Source of the DNA: Spongilla lacustris
Lineage: Eukaryota; Porifera; Demospongiae; Spongillida; Spongillidae
Direction of reading: 5' to 3'
Length of the DNA: 64,000 nt
Assembly: GCA_949361645.1 (NCBI GenBank)
Contig: OX442426.1
Coordinates: 2,786,673-2,850,672 of the forward strand
Shown: positions 39,201-49,468 of the stretch, piece after piece
How the letters are laid out: each line of letters opens with the position of its first letter
How positions within the stretch are numbered: position 1 is the first letter of the stretch
Program-made: the position numbers and the translations under genes
The notes under the pieces: model-generated
Told to the model about the DNA's origin: nothing
The model's input: only the letters and a program-made list of their open reading frames with translations
The model's database searches: none

Positions 39201-40431
39201 GATAGCGAATGGTGTGGCTCCCTCTTTCATCCGTATCTTGTATTCTGGTCCCATTATTCCTAATCCTTCAAACACCTTAGGATATTTCTGTTGCACTGCT
39301 GTCACTCCCACAAAATCCACTCGTTGCAAGAGGCTTAAAGATTCAATAGCAGGTCTTCCAAGTAGTGGTACTTGCAGTTCAGGAAGGACATATATATCCT
39401 GCTTTACTTCTTTTCTCCCAAGTCTTAGGGTTCCTAAGAAACAACCCCTCACCAACAGTTTTTGATTTCCTGGACCATACAGGATCTTTTCTGGATAGCG
39501 AAGTGTCGTATTTTTCAACTGCTTGTACACACTTAGGGGAATTACTGTCACGTCTGCGCCAGTGTCAAGCTTGAAATGTATCTGATGTCCATTCAAACTA
39601 AGACTCTGTTTCCATGGAGATTTGTCTAAGTTGGTATCTCCAAGTGTATCGATAAACACAGCCTGGACTGAACTTGCAGTCTTTGTGCGACACATTTCTT
39701 TCCAATGGCCACGCCTCTTACACTTGTGACATATCGACTCCCTTGCTGGACAGCGTTCATAGCTGTGTCCTGGGGTCCTTCCACAATAGGAGCATTTACC
39801 TCTGTATTCTGATCCTCCCCCTGCGCCAGGTGTGTACGCTTGTGCTTTCCTTGGTCGCACCTCTCTATCCTCAGGTTTAGCTTTAGAGTGCACTCGATCT
39901 ATTCGCTCTTCCGTTTCCACTTCCCTTCTCAGTAGAACTTGCTGCTTCTTCACCATTTCTGATTGACGAACCATTGTCACTGTTTTTTCTAACGTTAGAT
40001 CTGGGTCCAATTGTAGCTTCTCTGAAAGAGACACGTCTCTCAGCCCTACAACAATTCTGTCTCTAATCAGTTCGTCACGCAAACTAGCAAAGCCACAATG
40101 TTCTGCAAGAGCATGCACACTGGTAACAAAATCATCGACATATTCACCCTCCTCTTGCTTTCTCCGATTGAATTTCGCCCGCTCAAAAATCACGTTCCTT
40201 TTCTTCCCAAAATAGGAATCAAATTTCTGTTTAACCACCTCATATTTCTTCTTGTCCGTCTCGCTCAAGTTAAACATGTGTAGGATATCCTCCGCTAAAT
40301 CTCCCATCGTATACAGAAGCATATTTACCTGTCGCGAGTCGAAACCGCTCAAACCGTCTGACCCATTTCGGCCACTCTTCCGGTTGGTTGAACGTGAAAC
40401 CCTCTGGAGGTGTTACTTGGCTAGTTGCCAT
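36290..40431 (-). pseudogene. gag-pol of the gypsy element (frameshifts and one stop)
   Basis: Reading on the minus strand: the gag start is at ATG 40431, with PEEWPKWVRRFERFR. A frame change near 40355 follows. Then come gag with two zinc knuckles (CSYCGRTPGHSYERC and CHKCKRRGHWKEMC, near 39690-39800), protease (KLDTGADVTVIP), and reverse transcriptase (LPFGITSAPELFQ; LIDDILVFG). A one-base frameshift at about 38357-38375 precedes RNase H (VVSADASSFGLGGVLLQ). The integrase zinc-binding part (HGAHQG ... CPQC) and core (ADIFHWKGD; ISDNGPQF) follow. An in-frame TAA at about 37241-37243 then separates the last core glutamate (NGAAERAVKTI) and the C-terminal tail. These breaks would prevent autonomous transposition. 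Confidence 0.9.
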
Positions 40432-40468
40432 GGCTTAAAACTAGATTAGAGCAACACCGCTGCCACCA

Positions 40469-40542
40469 TGTAGTGTGTACCAAAATATCTTATTCCAATA
40501 ATAGAGCACCATGCGCATGCGCATCCTAATAATACTACTACA
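40469..40542 (-). repeat. 5' LTR of the gypsy element (74 bp)
   Basis: Matches the 3' LTR base for base by eye. It adjoins the primer-binding-like sequence at 40455-40468. Confidence 0.93.
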
Positions 40543-41170
40543 AATTAGAAGCATCCTCCGAGGGTATTTTCGACCATAGCTGTCAATGATAGCATCAATA
40601 TTAAGTTCAATATCTTTGTGCACATACATGTACAATAACATTAACGCTGTCTTCTCCCATGCATAGTGCTGCGATAGACATTTTTAAAAATCTCAAAGAG
40701 GAATTAGCTCTTTCCACTCCACTTGATGTTACAGAGGTCAATAGCAGCAGCTTAATGATAGTTGTAATATTTGGGAACATGGTAGGGGATGCATTTCTGT
40801 TTGCTATGGTTGTGACAAGAGAGTTTGGTTGAATAGGGGAATTATAGGCTTTCCAAAGCGCAATCTCTTGATGAAATGCTTGTGGAAAAGGCAGATCATC
40901 ACGACTATAAAACTTGTATAGGTCGTCTGCAACGATAGCCATTTCATTATCTTTGTAAAGATGCGAAGGAATTAAGCATAATGCTCGTAAACCTTGAATA
41001 GTTAGATCCGAAAATCTAAGATCTAATTGCTGAATGAGACAATCCAAATATGGAATAAAAACAGCCAATTAAATATATTCTTTTGGTGATTTATAGCTAG
41101 CAGGAACATTGTTCCGCTGTGTTTGATCTACTACTTTCCTAACGGCAATTGAAATTGAAATTCGCAATGT
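40543..41170 (-). pseudogene. hAT transposase C-terminal (dimerisation) region
   Basis: The minus strand reads VFIPYLDCLIQQLDLRF, then IALWKAY, then TSVTSSGVERANSSLRFLK. This is the conserved hAT dimerisation block with SxxxERxFS-like spacing. A frame change near 40640 leads to ALMLLYMYVHKDIELN and SYGRKYPRRMLLI, which is the usual C-terminus. An in-frame TAA at about 41069-41071 breaks the link to the upstream part (TQRNNVPASYKSPKEYI). The gypsy element is inserted within the final codons. The transposase is inactive. Confidence 0.85.
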
Positions 41171-41574
41171 ACGAACTGAACACTGAACGAATGTACGAAC
41201 TGAACGCTGAACTGACGAATGTACGAACTGAACGCTGAACGAATGTACGAACTGAACGCTGAACGAATGTACGAACTGAACGCTGAACGAATGTACGAAC
41301 TGAACGCTGAACGAATGTACGAACTGAACGCTGAACGAATGTACGAACTGAACGCTGAACGAATGTACGAACTGAACGCTGAACGAATGTACGAACTGAA
41401 CGCTGAACGAATGTACGAACTGAACGCTGAACGAATGTACGAATTGAACGCTGAACGAATGTACGAACTGAACGCTGAACGAATGTACGAACTGAACGCT
41501 GAACGAATGTACGAACTGAACGCTGAACGAATGTACGAACTGAACGCTGAAGGAATGTACGAACTGAACTCTCA
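41166..41574. repeat. 24-bp minisatellite in the hAT remnant
   Basis: About 17 tandem copies of GAATGTACGAACTGAACGCT plus four bases are present, nearly identical. Because 24 is a multiple of three, long artificial open frames appear on both strands (MYELNAER repeats on plus, VQFVHSFS repeats on minus). Confidence 0.97.
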
Positions 41575-42326
41575 GAAGCACAATAGAAAAAGTGCCACGT
41601 GTCAGGGGTGATACTTAGCACGTACAACAGGTCTAGCGCCTGCAAGAGCTAAGGCTAATGACATATAATTAAATTCATTACAATGGACAGAAGGCGTATC
41701 CTTATTAGTTAGGGGGGGCATAGGCCGGGTTTGCCCCCCGTATCCGCCACTGAGTCTGGCAACAGTAAATTAAGACGCGTGTGTGGCGTCATATTGCATA
41801 CTGCTAGGCAACCGAGAATTTTTATCGATAATGAATTGCACCTGCTCGAGTTATTTCACGGCATATTATCACCAGCTTACAATTGTGCATAAAAAGATGC
41901 GTTTGGAGTTAAAATGCTACTTTTTGAAGCTAATCTCGTCTTATTACGACGTTCCTGTCGCGATTTATACGTGATGAACGGAAGACGGAGAAGGAAAACA
42001 AAAATTTAATGGTGGAATTTTGGTACCGACTTGTCACTCCAAGTAAACGGCACTGTTTAGTGAAGCTTACGTTATATGTGCATATCTGTCATGTTTGTGA
42101 TGGATTATATGCGAGCTTGCGAGTAAAGGCAACGCTTCGTTACCGTTTTAAAACGCTCGATCGAAAACAATGCCCACGAGGCAATCCTACATAGGACCCA
42201 CTACCGTGGGTCCTGATATCATGCTCAAAACACTACGTAAAACTGCGTGCAAAAAAGGAAATGGTACATATTTTTCATGAATCAAATTCAAATAATTCAG
42301 CAATTTATAAGAATTGCTGGATCTAT

Positions 42327-43039
42327 CAGTGGCGTAGGAGCTGCAGCGGGGCTGCCGCTGCACTTTTCCATTAAGTAACTGAACAACAAAAAATAAGGTT
42401 GACATGATACATCAATTTACTGAATTAGCTGAGCAATTGCTGCTAATTTATTACATTAAAATCGATCGCGAGACGCTAGTTTATACCTTCACAAGCAAAA
42501 CTGCGGTATTAAACAATTAATTCCTGTGGCGTCAAATAGGTGTTTACTGTTACCAAGGTATTTTGGGTGAGGTGACCACAAACCAATGAAAGATTATGCC
42601 TATTTGAAGTTCTTCATAAACATGGCTTTAGTGGGTGTCGTTAGATTATCCCTGCCACACAAAAGAATTTGACCACATATGAGATCAAATCACCTAACAA
42701 ACAAAGCGGTTTTAAGCTACCCGTACTACGTAGTTTACAACGGCTACCACGAGTGGTCTTGGCTGCACTTAGTAACTATAGCTGTTTTATATTACATGCA
42801 CAGAGGCAAAGAAAAAACTTACTATTTTAACTGCTTACAGTCTTTGCGTAGTTTTGGGAGTTTATCTATGCAAAAAGCGTTGGCTATGGGGGGGGGGGGG
42901 GGGGGGGGGGGGGCGCTCCCCCATACCCCCTGGCTGGGCGGGAGGGGTGCCCCCCCTCCCGCGCAGCCAGGGGAGGCGGAGCAACCACCGTTATTGCGTT
43001 ATTGGCCGCTGCACTTCATATTCCCTTCCTACGCCACTG
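42327..43039. mobile_element. MITE with CAGTGGCGTAGGA termini
   Basis: It starts CAGTGGCGTAGGAGCTGCAG and ends CCTTCCTACGCCACTG. A 26-bp G-run (42888-42913) sits near the right end, next to a GC-rich inverted segment (CCCCTGGCTGGGCGGGAGGG and its counterpart). A clear 8-bp target duplication is not seen. The interior has no recognised gene. Confidence 0.7.
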
Positions 43040-44596
43040 TCAATGTACTACAATCGGATGCTTGAAACAGTTTTCTGGGATGTGCTTGCAGATTTCATCC
43101 ACAGGTACTCTTTAGCTTTCTTTATACATGCATGGAAATCAAAGCCAAAAGATGTTGCATATGTTTTAATCCTTCTCATTGATTAACTAGCTACTTCGGC
43201 GATATCTAGCAAGCGCTCTCCATGACCATTTACATGTATTTGGTGCCTCGATCTCTCATACGTTCATGTTTAATCATATAGATTGATCAATGATGTAAGA
43301 AAACTGCATGCATACTTGAGTAAGAGTTTTTATGTTTTGTTCTTTAGAGTGCAGTGTGATATTGTAGAAAACTTTTAAGTTACATCGCCTCTTGCATGGT
43401 TGCATTATGATCCATTTTGCATAGAGACGAGCGAAAGAAAATCAATTCCGCTACCACAGAACTAGCAATCGCCGTAGCGATCGTTTAAAATCACGTAGAG
43501 TAGCCGGATTGTAAAACCTTCTGTTAATAACTATACATGTGATTATTAATAACAGTTAATGTTCAATGCATGCAATGTCGATTCGGTTAAAGCCTTTTTG
43601 CCTTGCTAGTAATCTTACTCTTTTGTTCGGAATTTCCTATTAGTGAATGTATTCATTACGGGTCTGAAAGGGGGGGTTGCAACCCCCTCCCCCCAACCCC
43701 CCCTCTGGATCCGCCACTGGGCCCGGCCCGGCCCCTTGTATACACTATACTGAATGAAATAACTGATTTGCTTGCTTGTATCAGTATTGATATCGATAAC
43801 AGGATTGCATCAATTTTATAACGTGTGTTTTATGTTGCTCATTGATTCAGATGTGCACTATTTGGGCTCATAACAGCAATTTCAAAGGGAGGCCCCCCCC
43901 CCCCCCCCACACACACACACACACACACACTTCAATTACTACATGCAAAAGAGATTTAGCTTCCCATGCATTATTAGCAACAATCCAGAGTTATAAACAG
44001 TTATACTGTGCTAGGCGGTAAATGCTGGGGCCGCCTCTGAGCGGTATGTAACAACAGGATGAACACAATGGCATGCATTTCGTTAACCACGCAAATGGAG
44101 TTGCGTGGCTTTAGTAATCAGTGCATCCTGTATGCGTACACGTAGTTGGCAGAGCCATGTTGTGTACAACGTAAACTAAATTCCATGCATGTGATATATA
44201 TGTATGTGTTCTAAGGCTAGACTAATCCAATTAAACTGCAGAATAAATTTGGAAGTCATAAATGTATTTTGCACGCCTACAGACATTTTTACAACAACAA
44301 ATCAGGCAAAGTAACTTGTAACTCAAAATAATAATATCCATGCCCGGACTGAAATTGCCCCCATGTACAGTTAGCTGTACATGCAATGCAATGCATAGAC
44401 TGCCACGCGTCGCTAATTTGATCAGCCCTATATAGGAACTGCATAAACCATTACTGGTCTAACGTACCATCTGATGATGCTGGATTTATACCGATTTCAT
44501 ATACCGTATAAACTTGAACCATCGGTAGTGTTACTACACAATGATCTGTTCATATTTTACAAGGCTTCTGTTATCAAAAGAATGTACGTGTACTGG
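43040..44596. other. Non-coding stretch with a solitary MITE end and a CA repeat
   Basis: A hAT-type right end (CTCTGGATCCGCCACTG, ending 43719) follows a G/C-rich inverted segment. A C-run followed by a CA microsatellite lies at about 43893-43930. No gene is recognised. Confidence 0.5.
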
Positions 44597-44617
44597 CAAA
44601 GCTTGATCGGGTGTGGC

Positions 44618-45555
44618 CAGTGCTGCCGCGATATGGTCTTTAGCCGATATCGCCTATATCGCGATATATTGCGATATGAATAAAATATCGCGATATAGTA
44701 TCGCGATATTTTTAAGTATATTCATCGAGCAATTATTCATCAATAACCGCACCATTTTCATGCAAGTTGAGGCATGCGTTGTTATGGTGGCGACACAAGA
44801 ACAAACACATAAAATGCTATATGGCACGGGAGGGGGAGTTCGGCCCGGGGGGGTGGGGAAGGGAGGGGGGGGGGGGGAGAAGAGACACTATACATATATA
44901 CCACGGTATACATGAATAGAGTGTTGGCAAAATGATATAAGGAAGTATATAGCTATATCTTAACCTCGACTGTACCTTTAAAAAGGGCTGGCTCCACGGC
45001 ATGATGGAGTTATACACCAGAAAAGAAATCATGCATGAAGTCACTCACTCGACGGACCCGCTGGATAAATACATTATTTGTGGCACAAAAACCGCACGAT
45101 ATCACATGCAGGAAAAGAGAGGATCAAATCACTGCGTGATTGAACATTAATTATATGCTTTCCGATCACAAAATAATTTTATGGTCCCATTCATCTTCCT
45201 CATCGAAAAAAAACACTCGATGTTATCTCCATAATCGTGAACTCTTCCGTGACAATATTGAAATAACACATGTCAGTATAATATGGTGAAAAGAGGACTT
45301 ATTATAAGCGTTCGCGGTTACACGTTTAAATACTTACACGGTGGGCTGAATTTCAATGGGGGCGGATAATATATGTACGCAGCACCGCAGCTGAATTCGA
45401 ATGTATGTGCATGCGTAGTTGCATCTGCTGAATGACTTTTCGTATATTTCCGTCGTCTTCCGTCTATCTCCGTATATCCATGTACGTTTGTATCGCGATA
45501 TGACCAAAAAAATATCGCGATATATCGCATATCGCGATACATCGCGGCAGCCCTG
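44618..45555. mobile_element. 938-bp hAT-like element in the centre of a palindrome
   Basis: The termini are CAGTGCTGCCGCGATATGG and its inverse CATCGCGGCAGCCCTG. The subterminal regions are packed with ATATCGCGATAT motifs. A perfect 8-bp duplication GGTGTGGC flanks it (44610-44617 and 45556-45563). The outer flanks CAAAGCTTGATCGGGTGTGG and CCACACCCGATCAAGCTTTG are inverse copies of each other, so the target was itself a palindrome. No transposase is seen. Confidence 0.9.
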
Positions 45556-45762
45556 GGTGTGGCATGCCACACCCGATCAAGCTTTGTCAGCCACAGAATG
45601 CTCTACATGCAGGAATCAGTTGTAGGGCGCATGTAAACGACATAATTTGTAAACACAATGATTGTATATATAGTATCGCACTATTATATTGAGCATCATA
45701 AGTATAGACTCTACTACACTGTATACATGTATGTTTATGCCCGCAATATTCTTCATACGTAC

Positions 45763-45960
45763 CTTATCTTTTTGCCGTAGCTGATAAAACACTGTCGGTA
45801 GCGAAAGCAGAATCCACACCGCTATTGTAAGGACTACGGCAATCATTTTGGCGATTTGGACTTTGTTGATCTTCTTTACGGACTTTGCAGACTCTGACGT
45901 GATGTGCTCGCTCGAACCGCCATAACATGCATACGAAGATAGGCTCGTTTCGTTCTCCAT
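45763..45960 (-). CDS. First exon of an unknown membrane protein
   Basis: An ATG opens a 66-codon exon on the minus strand that ends at a consensus donor, AAG|GTACGT. The peptide has a polar N-terminus (MENETSLSSYACYGG), a basic stretch (SVKKINKVQIAK) and one hydrophobic helix (MIAVVLTIAVWILLSLPTVF), followed by a basic YQLRQKDK. The topology could be the start of a transporter or a multi-pass protein. No family is recognised. Downstream exons, expected at lower coordinates, were not found. The hAT-like element at 44618-45555 lies in the putative first intron. Confidence 0.45.
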
Positions 45961-46277
45961 CGACAGTAATCCGAAGTAATTCGTCTTGTACTAAATTAGT
46001 ATCATTGATTCATTGATACGTCCCGTTTACGTGATTCGACGTACGATCGTATCGTACCGTATTAGGTGGGCGGTGTATTTGTATTATGTATTGATTAATC
46101 TCGGTGCCCAGACCTTACATCACAAATGGCAAGCGCTCCGAAATGTTTTACATGTAGCATAAATAGCTCCGATCTTAACGCATGAGACCTTTCCTAGGAT
46201 GGGCATCCGGCCGATACCTTTACTAACCTATACAGTTTGATTCGTAGAAGGCGCGCAGTCACTTGTGAAGCCAGGAT

Positions 46278-46323
<46 letters not shown>

Positions 46324-48095
46324 ACTTAAGGCAAATCCGGCTTTCACCGGACCTCTTTACCCCCTGCACTTGATTTTTTAAATTTATGTGCGTCTGTTCA
46401 TTTTACTGTATATAAACCAGCTGAGAAGAGTGCAAGTGAATCGCTGATCAATTGTATAAATGAATGATCTAAAAAAGAGATGAGTGACGCGTTCGACTTT
46501 GGTACTAGAGGAGGCACACAGGCATGTGCACACATTAATACATTGTGTTAGTGTATTAGGGGGAGGGGCAGAGTGCTGACGTAACTGTAAAGCTGAAATC
46601 GTAGGGGGACCCCTAGCTCCGCCACTGGTGGTAAGCTCCACAAGCAACTGTGGGTGGCAGCTTTAGACTACACTTTTTGGGGGGAAAAATGTTTCATGCT
46701 ATTATCATCATGGGTGGATCTAACAAAAAGTAGTATAATGGTAACGTCACAATGACGCTAAATTTTCCTTTAAAAAATCGCTAGTTTAATTTAGACAAGC
46801 CCCCTGTGTCTATGTAATTAATAGTTTCGCCGTGTATTTAACTTCAAGAATCAAGACAGAATCTAGAGGAGGCACACATTGGCACATATATTAGTAGGAG
46901 GAGGGGGGGGGGGGGGGGGGGGGGGCAAGCGCTGACGTCACTGTACATGCAGTGAGTAGAACAGTTTGAGTAACAAACATTGTCGGTTTCTAGCACTCAG
47001 CTAGTGCCCACGTTAGAAGAGTCTTTTTGCCTCAGATATGTGTACATTAACGCTTAATAAAAACATCGCTGACAAGTGGCGCACGATTTTAATAGTATTA
47101 AAAACTCAAATCCCTGGGGCCGGGGGGGACTCGGAGAGCTCACGTAACAATCATAGCTAGGTGCATAACGCATTAGAGAAGTCGTACATGTCAACAGGCA
47201 ATAAGTGTGGATCATTATGCATTACAAGTGCAGTGCCATCATGCATGAAGTGTGACATTGTGTAAATATCGTTACACATGCATCATGCAGCATGTATGCC
47301 ATTACACTGGTGTCAATTTTAAAACCACATACAAAGATTGTTTTTAAGAGAAAGCAGTTAAAATACTCAAATTTAGACTTTAAGTACATTTAGTGCACAC
47401 TAGTACTATTACACAAAAGAGACCATTCAATCATCAATTGTCTTGTGCTGATCTATAGTTCATCAGACAACGTGCAAAGGGGACTAATTTCATACATGAA
47501 ATCATGCTTGATGTGGATAACCTGTTCTTGGAAGATACACAATGGCAAAGGAATATTTACATATCAATTAGTCCGCTGTCAGCAATTTACTGGACAAAAA
47601 AACGGCTTTACTACGTCTGAACGCTATGCGCAAATTTATTGTAAACGTGAAACATCATATTTACGCTCGTATTTACACAGACGTAAACATTTATACGCTT
47701 TACGCTAATATTACAATACATTTACCGCGTACGTAAGGGTACAAACATGTTTACATACATATTTACGCCACATTTGCAGAGCGAGTAAATGCGGCACATA
47801 TTTACGTACGTATTTACCATATGTTTGCTCGTACTAGATTTGGGATCATCTTTACCACGTTAAGCAAACATGACCTTCCTTCTAATTAAACGTTAACGAA
47901 ATAGCTATAGATAGCAAATTAGTAAGTTGCTGGTTCGGTGCGCGTGACGATAACTTCTGAACGGCTAGTCCCAAGCGCAGCGATATAACTAGCTGGAGGA
48001 CAGGAATGTCAGTGGCTATGTGTAGGTGAGTGTACATCGTTCTGATCTTCCTTGCATTGGCATATACATATGGGCCACTACCGGTACTTGCAAGG
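45961..48095. other. Non-coding stretch with poly(G) tracts and TTTAC clusters
   Basis: G-runs of 30 bp (46292-46321) and 23 bp (46903-46925) occur next to degenerate MITE-like ends (CTAGCTCCGCCACTGG near 46611). 47637-47820 is rich in TTTAC/GTAAA motifs. No gene is recognised. Confidence 0.5.
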
Positions 48096-48450
48096 GACTC
48101 TCATGAAAGTCTCGGTACCTTGTGAGCTCAACCCTTACCACTTGACAGGTACAATAAATCATTCCAAAGTGTTGTCCTGGTGAATGTGTATAGTTACCAA
48201 GAGGGTATGACATTGGGAGACGCTTGTCTGCTTTTATAATGTGGTACATGGGACTCTGATGTAAGGTCTGGGTACCTTGTGAGCTTGTGTGACTCAACCC
48301 TTACCACTTGACAGGTACAATAAACCATTCCAAAGTGTTGCCCTGGTGAATGAGTATAGTTACCAAGAGGGTATGACATTGGGAGAAGCTTGTCTGCTTT
48401 TATAGTGTGGTACATGGGACTCTGATGTAAGGTCTGGGTACCTTGTGATG
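48096..48450. repeat. Tandem duplication, about 167-bp unit
   Basis: Two copies share TACCTTGTGAGCT, CAACCCTTACCACTTGACAG, CATTCCAAAGTGTTG and GAGGGTATGACATTGGGAGA in the same order. A third partial start (GGTCTGGGTACCTTGTGATG) follows. Confidence 0.9.
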
Positions 48451-48529
48451 TAAAAGGTTGTGTTAGTCTATGTAAGGTTGCCGTAAATCATATTCATTTA
48501 GGTGGCAGGAGCTATATGAAGTATACATT

Positions 48530-49380
48530 ATCAGGACCTACATTAGTAGGTCCTATGTAGGATTTGAAGTGTGATGAATACGATTAGCAAAATACCCAAT
48601 TCCACTATTGCCGATGTGCCGTAGAATCAGTAGGACTTTAGCAAGCGTATTTGGATACAGCAGTCAAGTACCTACAACTTAGTAAAACTGCCGACACTCA
48701 GAAAAGTTCAGACAACAGAGAAACGCTCACTCATTCCCACACTCGAACCTAGAAAAAAGTTTCTCCATCTTCCGGATCTGATAAGATAAGATTCGCTCGG
48801 ATAAGAGGTTTATTGCACTGTATCTTCGTCACGATTGAAGTGTAATGTTAGCCATTTTGAAAAGGAACTGTAGGAGACAAGTTAGAAACTTTCTGCCGAA
48901 TTTGTTACTTTCCGAATTTGAGTTATACTGAACACAATTTCGATCTTTAGCAAACTTAGTTATGTTAACACATAGACCACAACAGATTTTGTCAGCTTCT
49001 TATGCCTTATATGGAGGTCATGGCCAGAAGCCATTGAAGCGCTATTCCAAAGCTAGAAAGGTGCCCTGGCTCTATTAGCTGCACCGGAAACACGTGTACA
49101 AGACATAAATTAATAGTAGAAGCCATTTTTTGACGAAAGTTGTGTAGACAAGTCGCAAGATCAGATGAATGCAAGGAGCGTGACAGTATTCAAGAAGCAC
49201 ATGAAACAAAGAAGGCTTACTACAGGAAGCACTACAAAGCCGATTTTGAAGTAAGAAGGATAGCACGAAGGCCTAATACGATCATAATCGAGAACTGATT
49301 TTAGCATCTAAACAAGCTCAATATCAGGCAAATCCAAAGGAAAAGATATCCTACGAGGTAGGAGTATACCGTTTGGGTGC
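48530..49380 (+). pseudogene. Decayed transposon-like sequence with a terminal hairpin
   Basis: It begins with TATCAGGACCTAC-ATTA-GTAGGTCCTATGTAGGATT, the same hairpin type as the repeats at 11892 and 42218. Near 49160-49370 broken frames read KERDSIQEAHETKKAYYRKH and KQAQYQANPKEKISYEV. This K/R/Y-rich pattern resembles linker regions of some transposon-encoded proteins. The superfamily is not identified, and the right end is a guess. Confidence 0.35.
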
Positions 49381-49468
49381 AATATGTCCATGTTTATTCG
49401 CGCGCAAGGGTAGGACCATTCATTAGTGAGTTCTGTTCAGTGCATGCATGGTTGCTCCCCTATCAACG

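Larger units (their letters stand above)
36167..40542 (-). mobile_element. Ty3/gypsy LTR retrotransposon (Mag-like), 4.4 kb
   Basis: It is bounded by two 74-bp LTRs, identical by eye, that begin TGTAGTGTGTACC and end ACTACTACA (36167-36240 and 40469-40542). AATTA is duplicated on both sides (36162-36166 and 40543-40547). Next to the 5' LTR on the coding (minus) strand is a primer-binding-like TGGTGGCAGCGGTG, and next to the 3' LTR is a purine tract GAAAAGGGAGA. Very short LTRs and the order gag-protease-RT-RNase H-integrase recall the Mag lineage. Identical LTRs imply a recent insertion, although the coding region is broken. Confidence 0.93.
35941..41752 (-). mobile_element. Decayed hAT transposon (interrupted by a gypsy element)
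   Basis: The termini are CAGTGGCGGATACAGG and GTATCCGCCACTG. The flanking 8-mers AGCCAGGT (35933-35940) and AGTCTGGC (41753-41760) both derive from AGCCTGGC, which is intact in repeat copy A (complement near 12361). This supports an aged 8-bp target duplication. Without the inserted 4.4-kb gypsy element the transposon is about 1.4 kb. It carries a C-terminal transposase remnant and a 24-bp minisatellite. Confidence 0.8.
35790..42218. mobile_element. Dispersed hairpin-ended repeat, copy B (split by a hAT element)
   Basis: 35790-35940 and 41753-42218 together form one inverse copy of the repeat at 11892-12510. GGCCTACCT and GCTTGGTC motifs lie on the left, and ATCCTACATAGGACCCAC with its hairpin is at the right end. 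The break falls at the AGCCTGGC position, where the hAT element is inserted. Confidence 0.8.

Noticed and set aside
41166..41574. Possible CRISPR-like array
   Set aside because: Units are contiguous 24-mers with no unique spacers, and the context is a eukaryotic transposon.
41219..41611. 130-codon frame of MYELNAER repeats
   Set aside because: A 24-bp tandem repeat keeps several frames open on both strands. No independent gene evidence exists.
44841..44878. G-rich run as a regulatory quadruplex
   Set aside because: Only composition supports it; it lies inside a hAT-like element with no gene nearby.
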